From contig NZ_FOFV01000026.1 in assembly GCF_900111005.1 (NCBI RefSeq), positions 1-64,000 of the forward strand: DNA of 64,000 nt, read 5' to 3'. Of the stretch, positions 1-8,791 are shown piece after piece. Position numbers and translations under genes: made by a program. How positions within the stretch are numbered: position 1 is the stretch's first letter; each line of letters opens with the position of its first letter. The stretch is from Lentzea albida. Lineage in GTDB: Bacteria; Actinomycetota; Actinomycetes; Mycobacteriales; Pseudonocardiaceae. The notes below the pieces were generated by a model, which saw nothing but the letters and a program-made list of their open reading frames with translations, was not told where the DNA came from and searched no databases.

Positions 1-200
1 TGCGGGGTGGTGAGCGGACGACTGGAGCGGTCGGCCAGGCCGGCCTCGCCTTCGCAGCGCCAGCGACGTATCCACTTGTGGGCCGTTGCCCGGGAGATGC
101 CCATCTCGGCGGCCACGTGGGCGACCGGCCGACCTGTCAGGACGCGAGTGATCAGAAGCCGCCTGCCATGAACGGTCAGGCGGGCGTTACGGTGGGACAC
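1..200 (-). mobile_element. IS481-family transposase, N-terminal part (cut by window edge)
   Basis: Read on the minus strand from GTG at 200, the frame gives an N-terminus beginning VSHRNARLTVHGRRLLITR and continuing into a helix-turn-helix with the phrase AAEMGISRATAHKWIRRW and then GLADRSSRP. This is the DNA-binding N-terminus typical of IS481-family DDE transposases. Such enzymes bind the element's terminal repeats and catalyse its cut-and-paste movement. The DDE catalytic core lies outside the window. An in-frame GTG at 230 would add ten residues; I prefer 200 because family members usually start at the SHRNARL motif. The element's outer end probably lies near position 290, but I cannot fix it. 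Confidence 0.85.
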
Positions 201-252
201 GAAGGCCTCCGTGCGGTGCAGATTCGACACCTACACCACACACGGAGGCCTT
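201..252. repeat. Inverted repeat in the IS leader/terminal region
   Basis: GAAGGCCTCCGTG at 201-213 is repeated as its exact reverse complement at 240-252, with 26 bases between. The repeat sits just upstream of the transposase start. It could be a fold-back in the transposase leader or part of the element's end. Sequence shows the repeat; its role is inference. Confidence 0.7.
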
Positions 253-331
253 CCCCATGATCAAGGCCCGTCAACAACGCTCGTGGTCAATACAGCTAGG
301 CCGTGTCCCGGAGGTTCGTCCGGTGGCAGGC

Positions 332-379
332 GCGGGCGAGGGCCCCGGAGGCGGTGCCGTCTCCGGGGCCCTCGCCCGC
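332..379 (-). terminator. Very strong GC hairpin after lacI-type gene
   Basis: A perfect 19-bp inverted repeat (332-350 and 361-379) with a 10-nt loop begins at the stop codon of the LacI-type gene. There is no clear U tract on the minus strand after it, which is usual for high-GC actinobacterial terminators. It also separates the gene from the insertion sequence. Confidence 0.7.
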
Positions 380-1437
380 TACTGCCGCCCGACGAGACTT
401 CCGGGACCCGGCCTAGGTGCGATCTCACCTGAGCCGCGGTGCACGAGCGCGGCGGGGACGACGGCGTGCACCGGTGGTGAGGTGTCGCCGTCGATGCGGG
501 CGAGGACGAGGTCGGCGGCTTTGCGGCCGATGCCGGGGACGTCCTGGCGCACGACGGTGATGCCGGGGTCGAGCAGGTCGGCGAGCGGGAAGTCGTCGAA
601 GCCGATGACGGCGACGCGGTGGTGCAGGCCGCGTTCGCGCAGCACGCGCTGGGCGCCGACGGTGACGAGGTTCTGGGCGGTGAACAGCGCGGTGGGCGGC
701 CGGTCGAGGTCGAGCAGCGTGGTGGTGGCGGCCGCGGCGAGGTCCTCGCCGTGCAGGTCGGTGCGCACGAGTTCGCCGCGCAGCGGCACTCCGGCGTGCG
801 CGAGGCCTTCGACGTAGCCGGCGTAGCGCTCCTGGCTGGTCCACAGGGTGCGGCGGTCGCCGAGGAACGCGATGTCGCGGTGGCCGAGCGCGGCCAGGTG
901 CCCGACGGCGTCGCGGGAGCTGGCGCGGTTGGTGGTGGTGACGCAGTCGGTGGCGCCGAAGGTGGGCGGCCGGTCGACGAGCACCATCGGGGTGCCGCGT
1001 TCGCGTTCGTGCTGCAGGGCGTCCTGGTGGCCGCCGGCGGCCATGACGACGAGGCCGTCGACGCGGCGCGCGGACAGCGAGACGAGCAGTTCGCGTTGCT
1101 GGGTGTGGTCGTCCTCGCTGCTGCCGGCGAGCACGAGGACGCCGCTGTGGCGGGCGCGGTCCTCGACGGCGCGCAGCAGGGCGGCGTCGAAGGGGTTGGA
1201 GAGGTCTTCGAACAGCACGCCGATGGTGGCGCTGCGGCGGTCGGAGCGGCGCAGGCTGCTGGCGGTGAGGTTGGGCCGGTAGCCCAGGGTGCGGGCGGCG
1301 TCGCGGACGCGTTCGGTGACCTCGGTGCCGGCGCCGGGCAGGCCGTTGATCACCCGCGACACGGTCTTGGTGCTGACCTTCGCGAGCGCGGCGACGTCGC
1401 GCATGGTGGGTTCGCGTCTGCCCGCTGCGGGGTCCAT
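379..1437 (-). CDS. LacI-family transcriptional repressor of the adjacent sugar ABC operon
   Basis: The product has 352 residues. The LacI helix-turn-helix occupies residues 12-32 (MRDVAALAKVSTKTVSRV). A hinge with YRPN follows, then a periplasmic-binding-protein-like effector domain (GVLFEDLSNPF, GLVVMAAGG, VAVIGFDDFPLADLLDPG). Such proteins bind a sugar and release operator DNA. ATG at 1437 is chosen over GTG at 1443 because AAAGGA sits about 7 nt upstream of the ATG. The gene is divergent from the FrcBCA-like operon, and near-identical palindromes lie before both genes, so control of the operon plus autoregulation is likely. The ligand cannot be read from sequence; a sugar (fructose-type) is inferred from the neighbours. 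Confidence 0.9.
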   Translation of the reverse strand: MDPAAGRREPTMRDVAALAKVSTKTVSRVINGLPGAGTEVTERVRDAARTLGYRPNLTASSLRRSDRRSATIGVLFEDLSNPFDAALLRAVEDRARHSGVLVLAGSSEDDHTQQRELLVSLSARRVDGLVVMAAGGHQDALQHERERGTPMVLVDRPPTFGATDCVTTTNRASSRDAVGHLAALGHRDIAFLGDRRTLWTSQERYAGYVEGLAHAGVPLRGELVRTDLHGEDLAAAATTTLLDLDRPPTALFTAQNLVTVGAQRVLRERGLHHRVAVIGFDDFPLADLLDPGITVVRQDVPGIGRKAADLVLARIDGDTSPPVHAVVPAALVHRGSGEIAPRPGPGSLVGRQ

Positions 1438-1459
1438 GGCCACGTCCTTTGGACTCTTG

Positions 1460-1473
1460 CGTCAACGATGACG
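1460..1473. promoter_or_regulatory. Putative LacI-type operator upstream of the repressor gene
   Basis: CGTCAACGATGACG is a one-mismatch version of the core of the perfect palindrome at 1546-1565. It lies 23 bases upstream of the repressor ATG, next to a GGTATACC palindrome (1479-1486) that could be a shared -10. Its position and similarity suggest autorepression. Confidence 0.7.
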
Positions 1474-1545
1474 TGAACGGTATACCCGATTGGGTCCACG
1501 CGTAGCTGCTCTTCCGTTATTCACGGTGGGACTGCGGAGTGCTGG

Positions 1546-1565
1546 CTACGTCAACGTTGACGTAG
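1546..1565. promoter_or_regulatory. Perfect 20-bp LacI-type operator before the ABC operon
   Basis: CTACGTCAACGTTGACGTAG is a perfect palindrome with the central CG of classic LacI-family operators. It ends inside the Shine-Dalgarno AGGAG (1564-1568) of the solute-binding protein gene, so bound repressor would block transcription near the start of the operon. Confidence 0.85.
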
Positions 1566-1573
1566 GAGTTGTC

Positions 1574-2587
1574 ATGCGCAGATCGTTCGGGGTTGTCAGC
1601 GCAGCGGCGTTGCTCGTGCTCACCGCGTGCGGAGGTGGTGGCTCGTCCGGCGGCGGGTCGACACTGGTCGGGCTGGTCACGAAGACGGACACGAACCCGT
1701 TCTTCGTGAAGATGAAGGAGGGCGCCCAGCAGGCGGCGTCGTCGTCGGGCGCGACGGTGCAGTCGTTCGCGGGCAAGCAGGACGGTGACAACCAGACGCA
1801 GGTCGACGCGATCGAGAACCTGATCGCCTCGGGCGCGAAGGGCATCCTGATCACGCCGAGCGACTCGAAGGCGATCGTGCCGTCGGTGGACAAGGCGCGG
1901 GCGGCGGGCCTGCTGGTGATCGCCCTGGACACGCAGCTGGAACCCGCGGACGCCGCCGACGCGACGTTCGCGACCGACAACTACAAGGCCGGGCTGCTGA
2001 TCGGGCAGTGGGCGAAGGCGAAGTTCGCGAAGGAGGGCAAGCAGGCCAAGATCGCGCTGCTGGACCTCAACCCGAACCAGGTGTCGGTGGACGTGCAGCG
2101 CGACCAGGGGTTCCTGGAGGGCTTCGGCGTCGACGTGAAGGACAAGAACCGCATCGGTGACGAGTCCGATCCGAGGATCGTGGGACACGACGTGACCGAC
2201 GGTGACCCCGCGGGCGGGCGCACGGCGATGGAGAACCTGCTGCAGAAGGACCCGGCGATCAACCTCGTGTACACGATCAACGAGCCGGCCGCGGCGGGCG
2301 CGTACGAGGCGCTGAAGGCGGCGGGCAAGGAGAAGGACGTCGTGATCGTGTCGGTCGACGGCGGCTGTCCGGGCGTGAACAACGTCAAGGCCGGGGTCAT
2401 CGGGGCGACGTCGCAGCAGTACCCGCTGAAGATGGCGCAACTCGGCGTGGAAGCGGTGGCGAAGTTCGCGAAGGACGGCTCGAAGCCGCAGAACACCGAC
2501 ACCGGCGTCACGCTCATCACCGACCAGCCCGCCGACGGCGTGGAGTCCAAGGACTCGGCGTTCGGCCTGCAGAACTGCTGGGGCTGA
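1574..2587 (+). CDS. Sugar ABC transporter solute-binding lipoprotein (FrcB-like)
   Basis: The product has 337 residues. A short signal peptide ends in the lipobox LTAC with lipidated Cys19, followed by a Gly/Ser linker. The mature part is a type I (ribose/fructose-class) binding protein: TDTNPFFVKMKEGAQ, ILITPSDSKAIVP, VIALDTQ and VIVSVDGGCPGV. It should capture a monosaccharide outside the membrane and deliver it to the permease encoded 4 bases downstream. ATG at 1574 is chosen because AGGAG lies 5 nt upstream and it gives a proper signal peptide. The operator overlaps this ribosome-binding site. Fructose as substrate is inferred from the single-domain ATPase partner and family resemblance. 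Confidence 0.9.
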   Translation: MRRSFGVVSAAALLVLTACGGGGSSGGGSTLVGLVTKTDTNPFFVKMKEGAQQAASSSGATVQSFAGKQDGDNQTQVDAIENLIASGAKGILITPSDSKAIVPSVDKARAAGLLVIALDTQLEPADAADATFATDNYKAGLLIGQWAKAKFAKEGKQAKIALLDLNPNQVSVDVQRDQGFLEGFGVDVKDKNRIGDESDPRIVGHDVTDGDPAGGRTAMENLLQKDPAINLVYTINEPAAAGAYEALKAAGKEKDVVIVSVDGGCPGVNNVKAGVIGATSQQYPLKMAQLGVEAVAKFAKDGSKPQNTDTGVTLITDQPADGVESKDSAFGLQNCWG

Positions 2588-2590
2588 GCC

Positions 2591-3589
2591 ATGACCGTGG
2601 TGGAGGAACGGGACCGATCCGTGCTCACGCGCGTGCAGCACCTGCTGCACGCGCAGGCCACGATCGGCCCGGCGGTGGTGCTGCTGGTGTCGGTGGTGGT
2701 GTTCGCCCTGTTGTCGGACAGGTTCCTGACGCCGGGCAACATCTCGCTGGTGCTGCAGCAGGTCGCGGTGGTCGGCACGCTCGCGGTGGGGCAGACGATC
2801 GTGATCCTGACGGCGGGCATCGACCTGTCGTGCGGGGCGATCATGGTGCTGACGTCGATCGTGATGGCGAAGGTCGCGGCGGAGACGGGCCTGCCCGGGC
2901 TGCCGGCACTGCTGCTCGGGTTCCTGGTCGGCACGCTGTGCGGGCTGCTCAACGGCCTGCTGGTGACGCGGCTGAAGCTGCCTCCGTTCATCGTCACGCT
3001 GGGCACGCTCAACGTGTTCTTCGCGCTGAACCTCTGGTACTCGGGCAGCGCGACGATCCGCGGCACGGACATGCCGCCGTTGCTGCTGTGGACGGGGCAG
3101 ACGTTCACGGTCGGCGGCACCCGGATCACCTACGGCTCGATCCTGCTGGTGCTGCTGGTGGCGGTGATGGCGTTCGTGCTGAAGAACACCGCGTGGGGCC
3201 GGCACGTGTACTCGACCGGCGACGACCTGGAGGCCTCGCGCCTGTCCGGGATCCGCACCGCGCGGGTGCTGCTGAGCGTGTACGCGACGGCGGGGTTGAT
3301 CTACGCGGTGGCGGCGTGGACGTTGATCGGCCGGATCGCCTCGGCGAGCCCGCAGGCCGGGCAGACCGACAACCTGGACTCGATCACGGCCGTCGTGATC
3401 GGCGGGACGTCGCTGTTCGGCGGCCGCGGCGCGGTGGTGGGGTCGCTGATCGGCGCGTTGATCGTCGGCGTGTTCCGCAACGGCCTCGCGCTGGCCGGCG
3501 TGGACGTGCTGTGGCAGACCATGGCGGTCGGCGTGCTGATCATCGTCGCGGTGTCGCTGGACCAGTGGATCAGGAAGGTGAAGGCATGA
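2591..3589 (+). CDS. Sugar ABC transporter permease (FrcC/RbsC type)
   Basis: This 332-residue polytopic membrane protein is of the BPD_transp_2 (ribose/xylose/fructose) class. It has multiple hydrophobic segments (from AVVLLVSVVVFALLSDRFLT onward) and family phrases QTIVILTAGIDLS, LNGLLVTRLKLPPFIVTLGT and AVVIGGTSLFGGRGAVVGS. It forms the channel for the sugar delivered by the lipoprotein. It starts 3 bases after the binding-protein stop and its TGA overlaps the ATPase ATG, so the three genes are one translationally coupled operon. Confidence 0.92.
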   Translation: MTVVEERDRSVLTRVQHLLHAQATIGPAVVLLVSVVVFALLSDRFLTPGNISLVLQQVAVVGTLAVGQTIVILTAGIDLSCGAIMVLTSIVMAKVAAETGLPGLPALLLGFLVGTLCGLLNGLLVTRLKLPPFIVTLGTLNVFFALNLWYSGSATIRGTDMPPLLLWTGQTFTVGGTRITYGSILLVLLVAVMAFVLKNTAWGRHVYSTGDDLEASRLSGIRTARVLLSVYATAGLIYAVAAWTLIGRIASASPQAGQTDNLDSITAVVIGGTSLFGGRGAVVGSLIGALIVGVFRNGLALAGVDVLWQTMAVGVLIIVAVSLDQWIRKVKA

Positions 3590-4350
3590 CCACCCCGATC
3601 CTGCAGGCCACAGGCCTGGTCAAGCGGTACGGCAAGGTGACGGCGCTGGCCGGGTCGGACCTGGAGCTGTTGCCGGGCGAGGTCCTCGCGGTCATCGGCG
3701 ACAACGGCGCCGGCAAGTCGTCGCTGATCAAGGCCCTGTCCGGGGCGGTGATCCCGGACGAGGGCGAGATCCTCCTCGACGGGCGACCGGTGTCGTTCCC
3801 GAGCCCGCTGGACGCGCGCCGGGCGGGCATCGAGACGGTGCACCAGTCACTGGCGGTCGCGCCGTCGCTCGACATCGCCGCGAACCTGTTCCTGGGCCGC
3901 GAACGACGCCGTCCCGGCGTCCTGGGCTCGGTGTTCCGCATGCTCGACCGCACGGGCATGCGGGAGGAGGCGCGCCGCCAGCTCGACGCGCTGGGGATCA
4001 TGACGATCCAGAACCCCGGCCAGGCCGTGGAGACCCTGTCGGGCGGTCAGCGCCAGGCGGTCGCGGTGGCGCGCGCGGCGGCGTTCGGCAGCCGGGTGGT
4101 GATCATGGACGAGCCGACCGCCGCGCTGGGCGTGCGGGAGTCCCGCGCGGTGCTGGACCTGATCCTGCAGGTCCGCGACCGGGGTCTGCCGGTGATCCTG
4201 ATCAGCCACAACATGCCGCACGTGTTCGAGGTCGCCGACCGCATCCACATCCAGCGCCTGGGCCGCCGCAAGGCGGTGGTGGACCCGAAGTCGGTGTCGA
4301 TGTCGGACGCGGTGGCGATCATGACCGGTGCCCTGGAGCCGCCCGCCTGA
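3586..4350 (+). CDS. Sugar ABC transporter ATP-binding protein, single domain (FrcA-like)
   Basis: This 254-residue ABC ATPase has Walker A GDNGAGKSS (38-46), signature LSGGQ (151-155) and Walker B VVIMDEP (171-177). Its ATG overlaps the permease stop as ATGA. Ribose and xylose importers of this class normally use a fused double ATPase; a single-domain subunit is the FrcA arrangement, which supports a fructose-type importer. Two copies would power the permease dimer at the membrane. A bidirectional hairpin follows the gene. Confidence 0.92.
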   Translation: MTTPILQATGLVKRYGKVTALAGSDLELLPGEVLAVIGDNGAGKSSLIKALSGAVIPDEGEILLDGRPVSFPSPLDARRAGIETVHQSLAVAPSLDIAANLFLGRERRRPGVLGSVFRMLDRTGMREEARRQLDALGIMTIQNPGQAVETLSGGQRQAVAVARAAAFGSRVVIMDEPTAALGVRESRAVLDLILQVRDRGLPVILISHNMPHVFEVADRIHIQRLGRRKAVVDPKSVSMSDAVAIMTGALEPPA

Positions 4351-4357
4351 GGTGCCG

Positions 4358-4397
4358 CGGTGGTCCGCGGCCTACCGGAGCAGGTCGCGGACCACCG
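4358..4397. terminator. Bidirectional terminator hairpin between convergent genes
   Basis: CGGTGGTCCGCG (4358-4369) pairs with CGCGGACCACCG (4386-4397). It lies between the end of the ABC operon and the tail of the convergent minus-strand gene, which it overlaps. Confidence 0.7.
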
Positions 4398-4908
4398 ACT
4401 CCAGCGGCGCGATGAGGTGGGGTGAGGCCATGAGCTCTTCCGAGAGCAGCACCGTGTCCGCGCCGACGCGCCGCCAGAACTCGCCCTCGACGGGGATCTC
4501 GACGAGGCTCAGCGAGAACACCGGTTCGCGGCCGAGTTCCCCGGTAAGCTGCGCGACGACCTCGCGGAGCACCGCGGAGAAGTTCTCCCTGGCCTTCGGG
4601 GCGACGCCGGGGACGTGGGGCCGCCAGTCCTCGTAGGCGGCCCGGAGCTCACCGGGCAGCCCGACCGGCCAGCGGCTGGGCACGTGCTGCGCGCCGCGGG
4701 CGAGGAACGACTGGCTCCACCACCGGTCCCACGCCGACCCGAAGGTCTCCGGCACGTACACGTCGTGCACGCGCGGCACCGGCGGGGTCAGGCGCGGGAT
4801 CGAGTCGGCGGTGGGGGTGCTGATGCCGAGCGCGTCACGGACGTAGAGCGCGAACGTGTCCCCGTCGCCGCTCGACACCTGCCACGTGGAATCCCCGGGG
4901 AAGCGCAT
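4372..4908 (-). CDS. Hypothetical protein, 178 residues
   Basis: I do not recognise a named family. The protein is soluble-looking, with no signal peptide or membrane segment, and is rich in Trp and Pro (PRLTPPVPRVHDVYVP, WDRWWSQSFLARG, YEDWRPHVPGVAPKARENF). It reads like a conserved actinobacterial protein of unknown role. It begins 17 bases before the end of hrpA on the other side and lies downstream of hrpA in the same direction (hrpA stop at 4925), so it could be cotranscribed with the helicase. Its C-terminal codons overlap the terminator hairpin at 4358-4397. Confidence 0.75.
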   Translation of the reverse strand: MRFPGDSTWQVSSGDGDTFALYVRDALGISTPTADSIPRLTPPVPRVHDVYVPETFGSAWDRWWSQSFLARGAQHVPSRWPVGLPGELRAAYEDWRPHVPGVAPKARENFSAVLREVVAQLTGELGREPVFSLSLVEIPVEGEFWRRVGADTVLLSEELMASPHLIAPLESVVRDLLR

Positions 4909-4924
4909 GTTCCACGGTAGCGGC

Positions 4925-7900
4925 TCACAGGGGCACGGCGTCGAGCGCTTTGTAGATGCGCTTGTCGCTGATGGTGTAGCGGGTCTTGATGGTCTGGGCG
5001 AAGTAGGACAGGCGCAGTTCCTCGATCATCCAGCGGATCTCGTCGAGCTCGGGCGCGGGCTCGTCGGCCGGGGTCTGGGCGCGCAGTTCCCGGTACTCGG
5101 CGTGGACCTGGTGGACCTGGTTCGTCCAGTCGAGGTCGCGGCGCGGGTTCTCGGGCAGCTTCTCGATGCGCCGGGCGATGCCTTTGAGGTAGCGCACGAG
5201 GTCCGGGAGCCGGTCGTAGCCGGTGTGCGTCACGAAACCCTTGTACACCAGCGAGTTGAGGTGCGCGCGGATGTCGTTGGCGGAGTCCGGTGCGCCCTTG
5301 AGGCCGGAGAGCGCCAGTTCGGCCTGGTGGGCGGCTTCGAGGACCTTGCGGACCTCCTGCACGACGACCCAGGTGGTGTCGTTGAGCGCGGCCTGGACCT
5401 TCCTGAGCTGGGCGGCGTAGGCCTTCGCGTCCCAGGCCGGGTCGCCCATGAGCCGGTCGACGGCGGCCATGATGCAGTCCGCGAGCAGCGCGGCGACGCT
5501 GCCGTGCGGGTTGCGGGTCAGGGCGAGCTTGGCGGCGTTGTCGAGGTGGCGCTGCAGGTGCTTGACGGGTGAGTTGACGCCGAGCAGCAGGAGTCTGCGC
5601 ACGCCGCGGCGGTGGGCGTAGGCCTGTCTGCCGGGGGTGTCGAGGACCTTGATCGCGACGTTCTCACCCCGGTCGACCAGGGACGGGTAGGCGGTGACGG
5701 TGATGCCGGACTGCCGTTGCTCGATCGTCTTGGGCAGGGCGTCGAAGTCCCAGGTGGTGATGCCGGTGCGTTCGAGGTGGCCGGCGGCCTGGCTGAGCGA
5801 TTCGCGGACCTCGTCGCGCAGCTTCTCCTTCAGCGCGGCGATGTCCTTGCCCTCGGCGAGGGTGCGGTTGTGCTCGTCGACGACCTGGAAGGTGAGCTTG
5901 AGGTGGTCGGGGACGGCGTCGAACTGCCAGTCCTCGCGGTGCACGGTGACACCGGTGAGGGCTTTGAGCTCGCGTTCGACGCCGCCGAGCAGGCTGGTCT
6001 CACCGGGCTTGATGCGGGCCAGCACGGCGGTGGCGACGTCGGGGACGGGCACGAAGTTGCGGCGGATCTGCTTGGGCAGCGACCGGATCAGCGCGACGAC
6101 GAGGTCGTGGCGCAGGCCGGGGATCTGCCAGGAGAACGCGTCGTCGTCCAGGGTGGTGAGCGCGGGCAGCGGGAGCTGGACGGTGACGCCGTCGTTCTTC
6201 GTGCCGGGCTCGAAGTGGTAGCTCAGCGGCAGCGTGAGCTCGCCCTGGCGCCACTGGTCGGGGTAGGCGTCGGGGGTGACGTCGGCGCGGTCGTTGACCA
6301 GCATCTCCCTGGTGAAGGTGAGCTGGTTCTTGTCCTTCTGCTTCTTCCACCACGAGTCGAAGTGCCGCGCCGAGACGACCTCGGGGGCGACGCGCTTGTC
6401 GTAGAAGTCGAACAGGGTCTCCTCGTCGACGACGATGTCACGGCGCCGGGCCCGGTTCTCCAGCTCGCCGACTTCCTCGAGCATCGCCCGGTTGGTGTGG
6501 AAGAACCGGTGATGGGTGGTCCACTCCCCCTGCACCAGGGCGTGGCGGATGAACAGCTCCCGCGACAGCTCGGGGTCGATGCGGCCGTAGTTGACCTTGC
6601 GGCCGGCGACGATCGGCACCCCGTACAGCGTCACCTTCTCCAGCGCGACGACGCTGCCGCGTTTGGTCTCCCAGTGCGGTTCGGAGTACTGGCGTTTGAC
6701 GACGTGCTCGCCGAGGCGTTCGGCCCACTCGGGTTCGATCTTGGCGACGATGCGCCCCCACAGGCGGCTGGTCTCGACGAGTTCGGCGGCCATCACCCAC
6801 TGCGGCGGCTTCTTGGCCAGGGCCGAGCCGGGGAAGATCGCGAACTTGGCGTTGCGGGCGCCGAGGAACTCCGTCATGGGACGGCGTTTCTCGTTGGGGG
6901 CCTGCTTCTTGAGGACGTCCTTGACGCCGATGTGGCTGAGCAGCCCCGACAGCAGCGCGATGTGGATGTTGCGCGGGTCGCCGGGCTGGTCGTTGAGGTG
7001 CATGCCGATCTGCTTGGCGACCTGCCGCAGCTGCAGGTAGATGTCCTGCCACTCGCGCACCCGCAGGTAGTTGAGGAACTCGGCCTTGCAGCGCTTGCGG
7101 AACTGGTTGCCGGACAGTTCCTTCTGCTGTTCCTTGAGGTACTGCCAGAGGTTGAGGAACGTGACGAAGTCCGATTCCTTGTCGACGAACCGCGCGTGCT
7201 GCTGGGTCGCCGCCTCCTGCTGGTCGGCGGGACGCTCGCGCGGGTCCTGGATGGACAGCGCCGCGGCGATGATCATGACCTCTTTGAGGCAGCCGGTGGT
7301 GTCGGCCTCCAGCACCATGCGGCCCAGCCGCGGGTCGACCGGCAGGGCGGCGAGCTTGCGGCCGGTGGGGGTGAGCTTCTTCTCGGCGGCGTTGATGGCG
7401 CCGAGCTCCTGCAGCAGGCCGATGCCGTCGTTGATGTTGCGGCTGTCGGGCGGGTCGATGAACGGGAACTTCGCGACGTCGCCGAGGCCGATGTTGGTCA
7501 TCTGCAGGATGACGCTGGCGAGGTTGGTGCGCAGGATCTCCGCGTCGGTGAACTCCGGGCGCGCCTCGAAGTCCTCCTCGGAGTACAGGCGGATGCAGAT
7601 GCCTTCGCTGACGCGGCCGCAGCGGCCCTTGCGCTGGTTCGCCGACGCCTGGCTGATCGGTTCGATGGGCAGGCGCTGGACCTTGAGGCGGTGGCTGTAG
7701 CGGGAGATGCGCGCGTTGCCGGGGTCGATGACGTACTTGATGCCGGGCACGGTGAGGCTGGTCTCGGCGACGTTGGTGGACAGCACGATCCGCCGGCCGG
7801 TGTGCCGCTGGAACACGCGGTGCTGCTCGCCCACGGACAACCGCGCGTAGAGCGGGAGGATCTCGGTGTTCTTCAGGTCCTCGGCCTTGAGCGCGTCGGC

Positions 7901-8791
7901 GGTGTCGCGGATCTCGCGTTCGCCGGACAGGAAGACGAGGACGTCGCCGGGCCCTTCGGCCTGCAGCTCGTGGACGGCGTTGATGATGCCCTGGGTCTGG
8001 TCGTCGTCCTCCTCCAGCGGCCGGTAGCGGGTCTCGACGGGGTACGTGCGGCCGGAGACCTCGATGACCGGGGCGTTCTCGAAGTGCTGGCTGAACCGCT
8101 GCGGGTCGATCGTCGCCGAGGTGATGACGACCTTGAGGTCCGGGCGGCGCGGCAGGAGCTGCTTGAGGTAGCCGAGCAGGAAGTCGACGTTGAGGCTGCG
8201 TTCGTGGGCCTCGTCGATGATGATCGTGTCGTAGCGGGACAGCTCGCGGTCGGTCTGGATCTCGGCGAGCAGGATGCCGTCGGTCATGAGCTTGACCAGC
8301 GTCTCGTCCCCGGACTGGTCGGTGAACCGGACCTTGTACCCGATCGTGTCACCGAGCTTGGTGCCCAGCTCCTCGGCGACGCGCTCCGCGACCGTGCGCG
8401 CGGCGATGCGACGCGGCTGGGTGTGCCCGATCTGCCCGGTGATCCCGCGCCCCAGCTCGAGGCAGATCTTCGGCAGCTGCGTGGTCTTGCCCGAGCCGGT
8501 CTCGCCGGCGACGATCACGACCTGGTGCCGCGCGATCAGGTCTTTGATGTCGTCCTTGCGCTGGCTGACGGGCAGCTCTTCGGGATAGCTGATCTTCGGG
8601 ACGGACTCCCTGCGCAGCGCGACCTTGAGCGCGGCCTCGTCGATCTGGGCGGCGATCTCCTCGGTGATCTTCTTGCGCGCGAGCGGGTCCTTGACCTTGC
8701 GTGCGCCGTCGAGGCGCCTGGCGAGCCTGCGTTGATCACGCGGCATGAGCTCGGGCAGGCGTTTGTGCAGTTCAGCGTGCGGGGTGTCCAT
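4925..8791 (-). CDS. hrpA: ATP-dependent RNA helicase HrpA
   Basis: The product has 1288 residues, the full length of bacterial HrpA. Walker A GETGSGKTT is near residue 96, followed by a DEAH box (IIIDEAHERSL), SATI motif III and the motif VI arginine finger QRKGRCGR. The long C-terminal HrpA-specific region (DUF3418) follows. DEAH/RHA helicases remodel RNA-protein complexes using NTP; HrpA acts on mRNA and stalled ribosomes in other bacteria. The ATG at 8791 gives an N-terminus with the usual basic region. The gene appears monocistronic upstream; the small unknown gene at 4372-4908 may follow in the same transcript. Confidence 0.96.
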   Translation of the reverse strand: MDTPHAELHKRLPELMPRDQRRLARRLDGARKVKDPLARKKITEEIAAQIDEAALKVALRRESVPKISYPEELPVSQRKDDIKDLIARHQVVIVAGETGSGKTTQLPKICLELGRGITGQIGHTQPRRIAARTVAERVAEELGTKLGDTIGYKVRFTDQSGDETLVKLMTDGILLAEIQTDRELSRYDTIIIDEAHERSLNVDFLLGYLKQLLPRRPDLKVVITSATIDPQRFSQHFENAPVIEVSGRTYPVETRYRPLEEDDDQTQGIINAVHELQAEGPGDVLVFLSGEREIRDTADALKAEDLKNTEILPLYARLSVGEQHRVFQRHTGRRIVLSTNVAETSLTVPGIKYVIDPGNARISRYSHRLKVQRLPIEPISQASANQRKGRCGRVSEGICIRLYSEEDFEARPEFTDAEILRTNLASVILQMTNIGLGDVAKFPFIDPPDSRNINDGIGLLQELGAINAAEKKLTPTGRKLAALPVDPRLGRMVLEADTTGCLKEVMIIAAALSIQDPRERPADQQEAATQQHARFVDKESDFVTFLNLWQYLKEQQKELSGNQFRKRCKAEFLNYLRVREWQDIYLQLRQVAKQIGMHLNDQPGDPRNIHIALLSGLLSHIGVKDVLKKQAPNEKRRPMTEFLGARNAKFAIFPGSALAKKPPQWVMAAELVETSRLWGRIVAKIEPEWAERLGEHVVKRQYSEPHWETKRGSVVALEKVTLYGVPIVAGRKVNYGRIDPELSRELFIRHALVQGEWTTHHRFFHTNRAMLEEVGELENRARRRDIVVDEETLFDFYDKRVAPEVVSARHFDSWWKKQKDKNQLTFTREMLVNDRADVTPDAYPDQWRQGELTLPLSYHFEPGTKNDGVTVQLPLPALTTLDDDAFSWQIPGLRHDLVVALIRSLPKQIRRNFVPVPDVATAVLARIKPGETSLLGGVERELKALTGVTVHREDWQFDAVPDHLKLTFQVVDEHNRTLAEGKDIAALKEKLRDEVRESLSQAAGHLERTGITTWDFDALPKTIEQRQSGITVTAYPSLVDRGENVAIKVLDTPGRQAYAHRRGVRRLLLLGVNSPVKHLQRHLDNAAKLALTRNPHGSVAALLADCIMAAVDRLMGDPAWDAKAYAAQLRKVQAALNDTTWVVVQEVRKVLEAAHQAELALSGLKGAPDSANDIRAHLNSLVYKGFVTHTGYDRLPDLVRYLKGIARRIEKLPENPRRDLDWTNQVHQVHAEYRELRAQTPADEPAPELDEIRWMIEELRLSYFAQTIKTRYTISDKRIYKALDAVPL

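Noticed and set aside
425..1476. Long open frames on both strands over the lacI gene
   Set aside because: They are high-GC shadow frames (Arg/Pro- or Gly/Ala-rich) over a gene with a clear LacI family match.
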